A model generated the notes under the pieces. The model was not told the origin of the DNA. It did not search any database and saw only the letters and a program-made list of their open reading frames with translations. Positions 11,101 through 19,134 of a stretch of 64,000 bases of DNA are shown here, one piece after another; position 1 is the first letter of the stretch, and every line of letters begins with the position of its first letter. Made by a program: the position numbers and the translations under genes. Source of the DNA: JADJDM01 sp044352985 (GTDB taxonomy: Bacteria > Bacteroidota > Bacteroidia > B-17B0 > Aurantibacillaceae); the NCBI GenBank assembly GCA_044352985.1, contig JBILCU010000015.1, forward strand, positions 1-64,000, read 5' to 3'.

Positions 11101-11196
11101 GGATTATACTATTATAGAATAAATAAAGACAAAGGAAAAATTAAGGAGAACAACAAACAACGAGTAGGAAAATTAATCATAACTGGTTTAAGATAA
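8185..11196 (+). CDS. Secreted subtilisin-like (S8) peptidase with T9SS type A sorting domain
   Basis: A 1003-residue precursor. The signal peptide ends at about residue 22 (SFAQ) and is followed by a propeptide-like region to about 165. The S8 domain spans about 185-495 with catalytic D195 (VDSG), H259 (NHGSHVSG), oxyanion N358 (AAAGND) and nucleophile S421 (SGTSMAAP), so the triad is intact. Residues about 500-905 form a long beta-rich region of unknown function. The last 85 residues (from YPNPSNGRIYV) are a type A T9SS sorting domain, the Por secretion tail. The protein should be exported, then cleaved and anchored or released by the T9SS sortase. It stands alone between gaps of 246 bp and a convergent minus-strand operon. 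Confidence 0.93.
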   Translation: MKNKFTLAVLVCILFFKSVSFAQNKSPFKNIQKFKLSELITENDYLPKTIVFKLSPKYRSIAQLNTIQHPQLQLVLNYLGVEKLEKKFPLHKTPEKEKNEFGQQYADLSLIYQLKYTNDIDIEYAANQLLATGAMVYAEPHYIFKFFDYEPNDTRADSVAGNQRNAFKRIRAYKAWDLSLGGSRGDANTVIAIVDSGSDLDHPDLAANIYKNLADPINGTDDDADGYTDNFNGWDLGGADYNTVVGDNNPNCVGANNNHGSHVSGCAAQVSDNNVGGAGIGFNCKLLIVKAAADNDTRGSGGVGYVIAGYEGITYAADHGAHIINCSWGGAGGGSFGQDIVDYATINKNALVIAAAGNDGQDLAYFPASYTYVLSVAATNSSSDGKATFSNYNYTVDLSAPGNQIDATIYNNNYTAQSGTSMAAPIVAGAAGLVKSKFPNYTGLQIAERLKQTTDNNYRSFDAVTNPNITNPAATASSLQNKLGTGRLNAFRALVDPQGPSVVFQNENIIDNNDMAFVIGDTLFISGEFMNFLTATSNSSVASIKAISNGSYLTVIDTVFNLGALATMATTNNSSDPFKFKINTGTPLNTIITFRILIKDGSYFSNFYFNVTTNVDYINVGINDLQTTITSKSKIGWNQDGATEGLGFSYLGTQMLYEGGLMIGTSTSAVSDRVRGSNGTASDQDFTTTENVYRVVPSVRSEFDIHGVMNDFSASPTQNLLVSHNAYAWSTPGNRKYVIVEYFIKNNGSTPLANLYAGISADWDIDAVSYAKNRSDYDAARKMGYSWLTDVNGKYAGIKVLTPEAGNFYAIDNVAGGNGGLDIVDANNYYSTADKYTALSTPRLQAGVADADGEDVLNVMSSGPYNVNAGDSVKVAFALICGDDLIDIKKSADSAQVHYDVMYPVGLSQNTSLNESYLTVYPNPSNGRIYVDNFSNDSFEFELLNNLGQIVKTTTVNGLVTKQEIDVTNLTNGLYYYRINKDKGKIKENNKQRVGKLIITGLR

Positions 11197-11222
11197 AAAC
11201 CGGATATGATTAAAATCCATTT

Positions 11223-11495
11223 TTAAAAAGCCATTAACCCTTCTATTTCTAAAGCTTTTTTGTAAACCTGAATAATTTCATCAGCATTTATAGAAACTTG
11301 TTTAGCGGTAATTGAAATGTATTTACCTGTTGATGAAGTTTTTTGTGTAATCTCAACATCTTCATTAAAGATAGCTTCTGCCATTGCCATTTTTTTATTA
11401 TCGGCCGGAATTATAAATTTAAACATATACACACAAGGAAACTGATGTTCCTTTTCCAATTTTACTTTAAAATCATCGAAATTGTTTTCAGGCAT
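11223..11495 (-). CDS. DUF493 family protein
   Basis: A 90-residue acidic protein of the YbeD/DUF493 type: an N-terminal HQFPCVYMFKFI strand, a central AIFNE segment, then TGKYISITAKQVSINADEI, which matches the family's ferredoxin-like alpha/beta fold. The biochemical role is unknown. Its start codon overlaps the 3' end of the LysE-family gene by 8 nt, so the two are probably translationally coupled. It is the last gene of the GH3-LysE-DUF493 operon. Confidence 0.83.
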   Translation of the reverse strand: MPENNFDDFKVKLEKEHQFPCVYMFKFIIPADNKKMAMAEAIFNEDVEITQKTSSTGKYISITAKQVSINADEIIQVYKKALEIEGLMAF

Positions 11496-12228
11496 TTATT
11501 CTGTAGTGAAGTGGTAAGAAATAGATTTTATAAATCAGATATAATCCGAAAACAATTAAAATAATTCCTGAAATTACATTTATTGTTTTCATCAATTTAG
11601 GTGTTAAGTATTTTTTGATTTTATAAGATATAAAGGTTTTAAGCAGATCAGTTGATAAAACCACTCCAAGAGTGAAACAAAAGAAGGTGATTATTTTTAA
11701 ATAATTAAATTCAAACTTACTACCAACCGTTGTAGCAGTTGCTAACCAAAAAATCCATACAAAAGGATTTAATAAATTAATAAAAAAACCTTTTAATCCT
11801 AATAAAAAAGGATGTGGTAATTTATCTTTGGATGGTATTTTATTAATAAAATTTTCTTCTTTATTCCTGTTTACCTCTGTTTCAATATTTAAATGGCTAA
11901 TTCCTGTTCTATCTTCTATCTGGGCATCAGGTTTGGGTGGTTTTGAATACAGATTGAATGAACCATAAACAATTAACACAATACCACCAACAACTCCAAT
12001 AAATGATTGATTTTGTTGATCACTCAATGAGCCTTGTGCCCCTAATGAAAGCAACAAAAAAATTAAAACTACAAGTAATAAATCACTTAAAAATATACCT
12101 ATGGCAAGAGAGGCTCCTGATTTAAAACCATGTTTAATACCCGTATTAATTAGTGCAAAAAAACCGGGCCCAAATGAAAATGCCAAAACTAAGCCTAATA
12201 TAATACCTTCATAAATTGCTTCTAGCAT
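11488..12228 (-). CDS. LysE family translocator
   Basis: A 246-residue inner-membrane protein with about six hydrophobic helices and the family N-terminal signature (GLVLAFSFGPGFFALINTGIKHG). A hydrophilic cytoplasmic loop lies around residues 85-130. LysE/RhtB proteins export amino acids or small amphipathic metabolites, and the substrate here is not deducible. The gene starts 3 nt after the GH3 stop and overlaps DUF493 by 8 nt, so the three genes form one transcription unit. Confidence 0.88.
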   Translation of the reverse strand: MLEAIYEGIILGLVLAFSFGPGFFALINTGIKHGFKSGASLAIGIFLSDLLLVVLIFLLLSLGAQGSLSDQQNQSFIGVVGGIVLIVYGSFNLYSKPPKPDAQIEDRTGISHLNIETEVNRNKEENFINKIPSKDKLPHPFLLGLKGFFINLLNPFVWIFWLATATTVGSKFEFNYLKIITFFCFTLGVVLSTDLLKTFISYKIKKYLTPKLMKTINVISGIILIVFGLYLIYKIYFLPLHYRINA

Positions 12229-12231
12229 AAA

Positions 12232-13764
12232 TTAATGCTTATGTTTTTTTAAATATTCTTGCCAATCCTCCAGCATCTTACCTTTTAATACCCTTGGGAA
12301 TTTATGTTGAGAGCCCAATTTACCTTTTTGTTTCATGAATTCCATAAAAAAATCATGAGAATAAACATCTACAAAAATATCTTTTAAAGCATGACCGCGC
12401 TCAACTCTGTAATCATCATTTAACACTTTTAAGTATTCATCAATTTTTGATTTAAAAATTTGGTTATCTACTTTATCATCACTTGCAATATACCAATGAT
12501 GAGCAAACAATCCTTCGTATGGTACTCCACAAACCGTGTACTCCCCAACTTCAATATTTAAATCTTTTGCTGCCAACACCAAAGCCTTATTCATATTATC
12601 TACACTTAAATGCTCCCCACACATACTTAAAAAATGCTTTGTTCTGCCTGTTATTATTATTTCGCATTCATCTGCATTGGTAAATTTAATGGTATCGCCA
12701 ATTAAATACCTCCATGCACCTGAGCAAGTTGAAATTAGAATAGCATATTCAATATTATTTTCAACTTCATTAATTAATAATGTTTTTGGGTCTGATTTTA
12801 AATTACCATCAGCATCAAAATTATCGGTATTAAAAGGAATAAATTCAAAGAAAATTCCATTATCCAAAACCAATTTCATGGAACCATTAGTATTAGAACC
12901 AGTTTGAAAAGCAATGAATCCTTCTGATGCCAAATAAGTATCTAATATGATTAAAGGAAAATTAGTGAGTTTTTCATAACTTTTTAAATAAGGCGCATAA
13001 GATACACCACCACTTACATAAATACGCAAGTTGGGCCAAACATCATGAATGGTTTTAACTTTATAATGCTCTACAATTTTTTCAAAAATAATTTGTATCC
13101 AAGCAGGAACCCCACAAACAACTCCGATATCCCATTTAGATGCATTTACAACAATATCATTTAGTTTAGAATTCCAGTCTTTATGCCTTGAAATTACAGG
13201 TCCAGGTTTATAAAAAAACTGAAACCAAAAAGGGATATTACCTGTGGTAATTCCACTTAAATCGCCTTCGTAATAAGTTCCATTAAAATTCAAATGCGTA
13301 CTTCCTCCAACCATTAAAACACGCTTTTGAAAAAATTCCTTTGGCAAATCAACCTGTGAAAGCGATAACGTTTGACGCACACTTACCTTTCTAATTGCTT
13401 TAAGCATATCTCGTGTAACGGGTATGTGCTTGCTTGATGATTCGGAAGTACCTGAACTTAATGCAAAATACTTTACATGATTTGGCCAGCAAACAAATGG
13501 CTCGCCATTAAGGCAACGGTACCACCAATTTTTAAACATGCTGTTGTAATCATGTGCTGGAATTTCGTTTCGGAATGTATTGTGAAAATTTTTTTCTTTT
13601 AATTTTTTTGAAAACTGGTAATGCTCACCAAAAGCTGTGAATTCAGCTTTTTTCATTAGCTGTTGAAGAGTTGTTAACTGCTTCTTTAATGCAGTTTTTC
13701 TACTAGGAGGAACTTTTCCCCTTAGCTCAATTGCTTTCTTAAGTATTGATCCTAAAATTGCCAT
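12232..13764 (-). CDS. GH3 auxin-responsive promoter family acyl-adenylating enzyme
   Basis: A 510-residue member of the GH3 group of the ANL (adenylate-forming) superfamily. Seen motifs are the phosphate-binding loop ALSSGTSESSSKHIPVT (about residues 105-121), LASEGFIAFQ and the C-terminal-domain hinge YLIGDTIKF. Plant GH3 enzymes conjugate acyl acids such as auxin or jasmonate to amino acids. Bacterial homologues are widespread in Bacteroidota and their substrate is not known to me. A LysE-family exporter directly downstream would fit export of an amino-acid conjugate, but that is inference. It lies 21 bp after the M42 peptidase gene. Confidence 0.9.
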   Translation of the reverse strand: MAILGSILKKAIELRGKVPPSRKTALKKQLTTLQQLMKKAEFTAFGEHYQFSKKLKEKNFHNTFRNEIPAHDYNSMFKNWWYRCLNGEPFVCWPNHVKYFALSSGTSESSSKHIPVTRDMLKAIRKVSVRQTLSLSQVDLPKEFFQKRVLMVGGSTHLNFNGTYYEGDLSGITTGNIPFWFQFFYKPGPVISRHKDWNSKLNDIVVNASKWDIGVVCGVPAWIQIIFEKIVEHYKVKTIHDVWPNLRIYVSGGVSYAPYLKSYEKLTNFPLIILDTYLASEGFIAFQTGSNTNGSMKLVLDNGIFFEFIPFNTDNFDADGNLKSDPKTLLINEVENNIEYAILISTCSGAWRYLIGDTIKFTNADECEIIITGRTKHFLSMCGEHLSVDNMNKALVLAAKDLNIEVGEYTVCGVPYEGLFAHHWYIASDDKVDNQIFKSKIDEYLKVLNDDYRVERGHALKDIFVDVYSHDFFMEFMKQKGKLGSQHKFPRVLKGKMLEDWQEYLKKHKH

Positions 13765-13785
13765 TCCAATTTAAAAAATAATATT

Positions 13786-14895
13786 TTAACGAATGTATCT
13801 AAAATCCTGATTGTTTTTTATACTACGAACACTTTCATAAATCAGTTTAATCACATCCTCTACATCATTCTTGTTTACAGCTTCAACAGTGGTATGCATG
13901 TAACGTAATGGCAAAGAGATTAATGATGATACAACTCCGCCATTTGAATATGCAAAAGCATCGGTATCAGTACCGGTGGCTCTTGAAACTGCTGCACGTT
14001 GAAAAGGAATTTTATTTTTTTCTGCAGCTTGTATAATATGTTGTAACAATTTATTATGCACAGCTGGGCCATATGTAAGTACCGGACCTTTACCGCATGA
14101 AATGTCGCCACTATTAACCTTACTCATCATTGGGGTTTGTGTATCGTGTGTAACATCGGTTACTATAGCTACGTTTGGTTTAATTCTTTGCGTAATCATC
14201 TCTGCACCTCTTAAACCTACCTCTTCCTGAACAGAATTAACAATGTATAAACCAAAAGGCAATTTAACTTTGTTTTGTTTTAATAAACGAGCTACTTCTG
14301 CTATCATAAATCCACCAACACGATTATCCAAAGCTCTTCCAACATAATAGCGATCATTCAAAATCATGAATTCATCTTCATACGTTACTACACATCCCAC
14401 ATGAATACCTAAGTCTTCAACCTCTTTATCCGATTTACATCCACAATCCAAAAAGATATTTTTTAAACTTGGGGTTTCTTCTCTTGCTGCATCGCGAACA
14501 TGAATGGCCGGCCAACCAAATACTGCTTTCACCATACCTTTTGAAGTATGAATATTAACACGTTTTGATGGGGCAATCTGATGATCACTTCCGCCATTTC
14601 TTTTCAAATAAATAAATCCATCTTTTGTAATGTAGTGTACAAACCAACTTATTTCATCAGCATGGGCTTCTATAACTACTTTATATTCTGCTTCAGGATT
14701 AATAACCCCAACAGTAGTTCCATAATTATCTGCAAAATAAGTATCAATATGCGGTTTCAAATAATCTAACCACATTTGTTGTCCTTCCCATTCAAAACCG
14801 GTTGGTGATGGATTATTAATGTAGCGCTCCAAAAACAAAACTGATTCTTTATTTAAAATAGATGATTTACTTTTTGATTTTTTATCTTTTGACAT
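13786..14895 (-). CDS. M42 family metallopeptidase (glutamyl/TET-type aminopeptidase)
   Basis: A 369-residue cytosolic aminopeptidase of family M42. The metal ligands and catalytic residues are visible: H78 (EAHADEI), D190 (RALDNRVGG), E224/E225 (QEEVGLRGA), D247 (TDVTHD) and H334 (RYMHTTVE). Such enzymes form large tetrahedral or octahedral particles that trim short peptides. The N-terminal 12 residues are a lysine/serine-rich extension. It is the first gene of a minus-strand run and shares a 70-bp divergent intergenic region with the PAP2 gene. Its downstream neighbours (GH3, LysE) may be co-transcribed, since the gap is 21 bp. Confidence 0.92.
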   Translation of the reverse strand: MSKDKKSKSKSSILNKESVLFLERYINNPSPTGFEWEGQQMWLDYLKPHIDTYFADNYGTTVGVINPEAEYKVVIEAHADEISWFVHYITKDGFIYLKRNGGSDHQIAPSKRVNIHTSKGMVKAVFGWPAIHVRDAAREETPSLKNIFLDCGCKSDKEVEDLGIHVGCVVTYEDEFMILNDRYYVGRALDNRVGGFMIAEVARLLKQNKVKLPFGLYIVNSVQEEVGLRGAEMITQRIKPNVAIVTDVTHDTQTPMMSKVNSGDISCGKGPVLTYGPAVHNKLLQHIIQAAEKNKIPFQRAAVSRATGTDTDAFAYSNGGVVSSLISLPLRYMHTTVEAVNKNDVEDVIKLIYESVRSIKNNQDFRYIR

Positions 14896-14965
14896 AATTT
14901 AAAATTTAAAGAAATAAAAATAACGTATTTCTACTTAATAAAAAAGCTATTTTTACTTTAACAAA

Positions 14966-15541
14966 ATGGAATGGTTAGAATATATAGATCAACAAATTTT
15001 TCTTTTGATTCATCAACTACGATGTTATATTTTAAATATTTTCATTCCTTATGCAACTTCATTCACTACTTGGTTACCACTTTTTTTAATCGCAATTTAT
15101 TTTCTGTATAAAAAATTTAAACAAAAAATAATTATCGTTTTACTTTCTTTTGCCTTATTAATAGGAATTACAGATCCTCTTTCAAATGCTGTAAAAAAAA
15201 GTGTAAAGCGTTATCGACCATCTCATAACTTAGAATTAAAAGATAAAATTATCTCACTCAATAATTATAAGGGTGGTCAATATGGTTTTGTATCAAGCCA
15301 TGCAGCAAATAGTTTTGGCATTGCCTGTTTAATGATTTTATTTTTTAACGATTTAAAAAAGCATTGGAAAATATTAATACTTGGATGGGCAATTTTAATT
15401 TGTTATACCCGGATTTATTTGGGTGTTCATTATCCATCTGACTTATTAGGAGGTGCATTAATAGGATGTTTTGCAGCATTAGTTGCTAAAGTTTTTTTCA
15501 ATATGTTAGACAAGAAGTTTTACTCAATTGAATCTCATTAA
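14966..15541 (+). CDS. PAP2 family membrane phosphatase
   Basis: A 191-residue inner-membrane protein with the three phosphatase motifs: K77-x6-R84-P85, a SSHA motif at 110-113 replacing the usual PSGH with H112 retained, and R149-x5-H155-x3-D159 (TRIYLGVHYPSD). Members dephosphorylate undecaprenyl diphosphate, phosphatidate or phosphatidylglycerol phosphate at the periplasmic face. A role in recycling undecaprenyl carrier (PgpB/BcrC-like) is likely but not proven. The next gene starts 7 bp after its stop. Confidence 0.9.
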   Translation: MEWLEYIDQQIFLLIHQLRCYILNIFIPYATSFTTWLPLFLIAIYFLYKKFKQKIIIVLLSFALLIGITDPLSNAVKKSVKRYRPSHNLELKDKIISLNNYKGGQYGFVSSHAANSFGIACLMILFFNDLKKHWKILILGWAILICYTRIYLGVHYPSDLLGGALIGCFAALVAKVFFNMLDKKFYSIESH

Positions 15542-15548
15542 ATCGATT

Positions 15549-16412
15549 ATGATTAAACATATTATTTTTTTTTTGGTGCTTCTACCTTCACTTTTATTAG
15601 CACAACTTCCTGATACTGATATTTATTTATTTGATATTAAATGCACAGGGAAAACCATAAAAATTGAATCTCAAAAAAACATTACCAATAGAAAAGGTTA
15701 TGATAATCAACCTTTTTTTCATCCCGATAAATCACTTCTCTATTTTGTATCGATTAAAGAGGATAATCAATCAGATATTTATGTTTATGATTTAAATAAA
15801 AAGAACATTCAACAATTTACCAAAACTTCAATCAGTGAATATTCACCTCAACTTAGTCCTGATAAAAAATTGATTACTTGTGTTGTTGTTGAAGCAGATT
15901 CTACACAAAAAATTTACGGGTATGATGTATCAGGAAAACTAAATGGAAAAGCATTGTTTGATGAAGATTCAATAGGTTATTATTCATGGATGAATACAGA
16001 TACAATTATTTATTACAAATTAACTCAGCCTCATAGTTTGCAGGTTTATGATTTATCTATTCAGCAAAACGTTTGGATTGCAAATCATCCTGCACGTGGT
16101 TTCGAATCAATTAATAAGGATGATTTTTTTTATTGCATAAAAGAACAGGACACCACTCAAATCAGAAGCTATTCAGCATTACTAAAAAAATCTCAAATTA
16201 TAGCTTTATCAAGCACGTCAAATGAAGATTTTATTTGGGAAGACCCTTTTGGTTTATTAAAAACCGAAAATAAAAAAATCTACCGTTTCGATTCAGGTTT
16301 TGAACTATGGGTTGAAGTTCTTGATTTAAGTAAAATCATATCTAAAAAAATTAGTCGATTTGCTTTGAGTAAGGACCAAAAACACCTTGCTATAGTTGTA
16401 CACAACGAATGA
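15549..16412 (+). CDS. Exported TolB/WD40-like beta-propeller protein
   Basis: A 287-residue protein. The ATG at 15549 is preferred over an in-frame TTG at 15528 because it places a signal peptide (MIKHIIFFLVLLPSLLLAQ) at the N terminus and avoids overlap with the PAP2 gene. The mature part has TolB-like repeats: FFHPDKSLLYFVS with YVYDLNKK, then YSPQLSPDKKLITCVV, and a last ISRFALSKDQKHLAIVV blade. It is probably a small periplasmic propeller, but the ligand is unknown. It follows PAP2 by 7 bp and may be co-transcribed with it. Confidence 0.72.
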   Translation: MIKHIIFFLVLLPSLLLAQLPDTDIYLFDIKCTGKTIKIESQKNITNRKGYDNQPFFHPDKSLLYFVSIKEDNQSDIYVYDLNKKNIQQFTKTSISEYSPQLSPDKKLITCVVVEADSTQKIYGYDVSGKLNGKALFDEDSIGYYSWMNTDTIIYYKLTQPHSLQVYDLSIQQNVWIANHPARGFESINKDDFFYCIKEQDTTQIRSYSALLKKSQIIALSSTSNEDFIWEDPFGLLKTENKKIYRFDSGFELWVEVLDLSKIISKKISRFALSKDQKHLAIVVHNE

Positions 16413-16546
16413 TTAACGAATTCAATTTGTAAATTGAAATTACACTAAACTTTATTTTTTATCGATTTTTTTTCAATCACATACTAATGTGCTGAAGTTT
16501 ATTTTTATCAAATTGCATAGTGGGTTATTTCGCAATAAAAATTAAA

Positions 16547-17431
16547 ATGCATTTATCTCAACAAATTGATAAAGTTGAATACATCACTACAAAAGATTTT
16601 AAAAATGAATATCTATTGCCACAAAAACCATTAGTTATAAAATCTATTTCTCCAGGAGCAAACGCATTTAAAAATTGGAACACCAATTACTTGAAAAAAA
16701 GTGTTGGCAATCTAACTGTTGATGTTCATGATAACCGAATTAAAAACAGCTCAACAACGTCTATTACAAAAGCTGATAAAAAAATTCCATTTTCAGATTA
16801 TCTAGATATAATTGAAGCAAATAATGAAAGTGATTACCGGATTTTTTTATTTAATTTATTTAAGGAAAAGCCCCACCTAAGAAATGATTTTCCGTGTCCG
16901 GATATTTTTAACGGCTTATTAGATAAAATTGGGTACACTTTTTTTGGAGCGAAAAACTCTAATGTACGCATTCATTATGATATTGATAATTGCAATGTAT
17001 TACATACCCAATTTTTAGGCAGAAAAAAAATCACACTTTTTTCCCCTGATTATTCTGAATTACTTTATCAATTGCCTTTTACCACACATTCAATCGTTGA
17101 TTTTCAAAAAATAGATTTCGAAAAATATCCTGCAGTAAAATTTGTTAAGGGTTATGAATTTATTCTGCAACCCGGTGAAACGCTATTTATGCCATCAGGG
17201 TTTTGGCACTATATGCAATATATTGATGCAGGTTTTGCTGTTAGTTATAGAAAATTACCCGTTCGTTTTTCCGATACGTTAAACGGAATAAATAATATTT
17301 TATTTAATCTGCCTTTTGACAAATCCATGAACTATTTATGGCCACAACAATGGTCGAATTATAAAATAAATGAATCTCATAGAAAAGCCAACCACATACT
17401 AAAAAATTATTACCCGATGAGTGTATCATAA
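16547..17431 (+). CDS. Cupin-like (JmjC/FIH-type) Fe(II)/2-oxoglutarate oxygenase
   Basis: A 294-residue protein of the cupin_8/JmjC type. The iron-binding HxD...H triad is visible: H143 and D145 in RIHYDIDNCN, and H221 in PSGFWHYM; the LGRKKITLFSP strand between them is also typical. Family members hydroxylate proteins or small molecules, and the substrate here is unknown. The ATG at 16547 is preferred; an in-frame GTG at 16520 would add nine residues with no supporting signal. Similar proteins are common and usually unlinked in Bacteroidota. Confidence 0.85.
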   Translation: MHLSQQIDKVEYITTKDFKNEYLLPQKPLVIKSISPGANAFKNWNTNYLKKSVGNLTVDVHDNRIKNSSTTSITKADKKIPFSDYLDIIEANNESDYRIFLFNLFKEKPHLRNDFPCPDIFNGLLDKIGYTFFGAKNSNVRIHYDIDNCNVLHTQFLGRKKITLFSPDYSELLYQLPFTTHSIVDFQKIDFEKYPAVKFVKGYEFILQPGETLFMPSGFWHYMQYIDAGFAVSYRKLPVRFSDTLNGINNILFNLPFDKSMNYLWPQQWSNYKINESHRKANHILKNYYPMSVS

Positions 17432-17519
17432 AGTAAAATTTTTGTAAAGTAAATATAAGTTGTACTTCATTTGATTTATCTACCTCTTTAAAAAATGCTT
17501 AGTTTTAGTGCTAATAAGC

Positions 17520-19028
17520 ATGAAAATAATAAGTAGTCATCAAATCAAAGAGCTTGATCAAATAAGCATTCAAAACGAGGGAATCAGCTCTATAGATTTA
17601 ATGGAGAGATCAGCTCGAGCTTGTTTGCCTAAAATCTTAAATTTTGCAGAAGAAAACACCAGTTTTGCTGTTTTCTGTGGTAAAGGAAATAATGGAGGCG
17701 ATGGGTTGGCTATTGCCCGTTTTTTAGCAGATAGATATAGAAAAGTTGAAGTTTTTGTAGTCAATTATAAAAACAATTCATCTCCTGAATTCAACCATCA
17801 ATACAACGCTTTATCAAGCCAATACCCTGATGTAATTCACAAAATCAATAATGAAAACGACTTAAACACTATTTCGATTAATAATAGTATTGTAATTGAT
17901 GCTTTATTAGGCATTGGATTAAATAAGACCACTGAAGGCTTATTGTTATCATGCATTAAATTTATTAATCAGGCAAATGCATTTAAAATTGCAATTGATG
18001 TTCCAAGTGGTATCTCTGTTGATCAACCATTATTATTAAACGAAGCTGTAATAGCAAATTACACCCTAACATTTCAACAACCAAAATTCAGTTTCATGTT
18101 TCCAGAGATTCAATTTTTTACTGGAAAATTAGAAATATTGAATATTGGATTAGATGAAAATTACATTAATCAATTAAATACACCATTTCATTACATTACA
18201 TTATCTATTGCAAAGCATTTTAGGTTAACCCGACCAATTGTATCTCACAAAGGAAATTATGGTCATGCCTTATTAATCTGCGGTCAAAAAGGAATGATAG
18301 GTGCGGCGCAAATTGCCGGAAAAGCATGTTTAAGATCTGGTGTTGGATTATTAACTTTAAAAGTTCCGGGTTGCGGATTAAACATTATTCAACAAGCTTT
18401 GCCTGAAGCAATTGTTCAATCAGATGCAGAAGAAAATTACATCAGTAGTTTACCTGATGTATCAAAATACAATGCTATTGGCATGGGCTGTGGCATAGGA
18501 AATGAAAAGCAAACACAAAACATTCTTAAATTAGTAATTCAAAATTATCCCGGAAAATTAGTTTTGGATGCAGATGCACTCAACATGTTATCTGAAAATA
18601 AAACATGGATTTCTTTTTTACCAAAATATACTATACTTACACCACATCCTAAAGAATTTGATCGATTAACCGGAAATCATGGTAATTCATTTGATCGATT
18701 TAAAAGTGCTCAGGAGTTTGCAAAAAAACATCAACTCATCATCGTATTAAAGGGCACAAATACTGCATGCATTATGCCTGATGGAAATGTTTTTTTTAAT
18801 TCAAGCGGAAATCCGGGCCTAGCCAAAGGTGGTAGCGGCGATGCGCTAACTGGAATTATTACAGGTTTACTGGCTAGAGGATATGCTCCTAATCATGCGG
18901 CCATCTTTGGTGTTTACCTTCATGGTTTGGCTGCCGATTTAAGTCTTAATAAAAATCATGAAGAATCAATACTAATTAGCGATATCATCGAAAAATTACC
19001 TAAAGCATTTCAGAAAATTTATTCCTGA
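17520..19028 (+). CDS. nnr: Bifunctional NAD(P)H-hydrate epimerase / ADP-dependent dehydratase
   Basis: A 502-residue two-domain repair enzyme for hydrated NAD(P)H. The N-terminal YjeF_N epimerase domain (about 1-205) carries CGKGNNGGDGLAIAR and VIDALLGIGL. The C-terminal YjeF_C ribokinase-fold dehydratase (about 225-500) carries GHALLICGQKGMIGAAQIA, LVLDADALNML, LTPHPKEFDRL and the catalytic GNPGLAKGGSGDALTG loop. The ATG at 17520 is chosen over a TTG four codons upstream. It lies about 110 bp before purA, which appears to have its own promoter region. Confidence 0.95.
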   Translation: MKIISSHQIKELDQISIQNEGISSIDLMERSARACLPKILNFAEENTSFAVFCGKGNNGGDGLAIARFLADRYRKVEVFVVNYKNNSSPEFNHQYNALSSQYPDVIHKINNENDLNTISINNSIVIDALLGIGLNKTTEGLLLSCIKFINQANAFKIAIDVPSGISVDQPLLLNEAVIANYTLTFQQPKFSFMFPEIQFFTGKLEILNIGLDENYINQLNTPFHYITLSIAKHFRLTRPIVSHKGNYGHALLICGQKGMIGAAQIAGKACLRSGVGLLTLKVPGCGLNIIQQALPEAIVQSDAEENYISSLPDVSKYNAIGMGCGIGNEKQTQNILKLVIQNYPGKLVLDADALNMLSENKTWISFLPKYTILTPHPKEFDRLTGNHGNSFDRFKSAQEFAKKHQLIIVLKGTNTACIMPDGNVFFNSSGNPGLAKGGSGDALTGIITGLLARGYAPNHAAIFGVYLHGLAADLSLNKNHEESILISDIIEKLPKAFQKIYS

Positions 19029-19134
19029 TGTTGTCCTTTTCATTTTAGATTCTCAAACATATTAACAACTTATAAAAAATGGCTAAACACCTTAATTTTT
19101 TGGTAATTTTGGTTTTTAAACTTTTTATTAAACT

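Noticed and set aside
12536..12907. 123-codon plus-strand open frame inside the GH3 gene
   Set aside because: Antisense to conserved GH3 motifs; no independent support.
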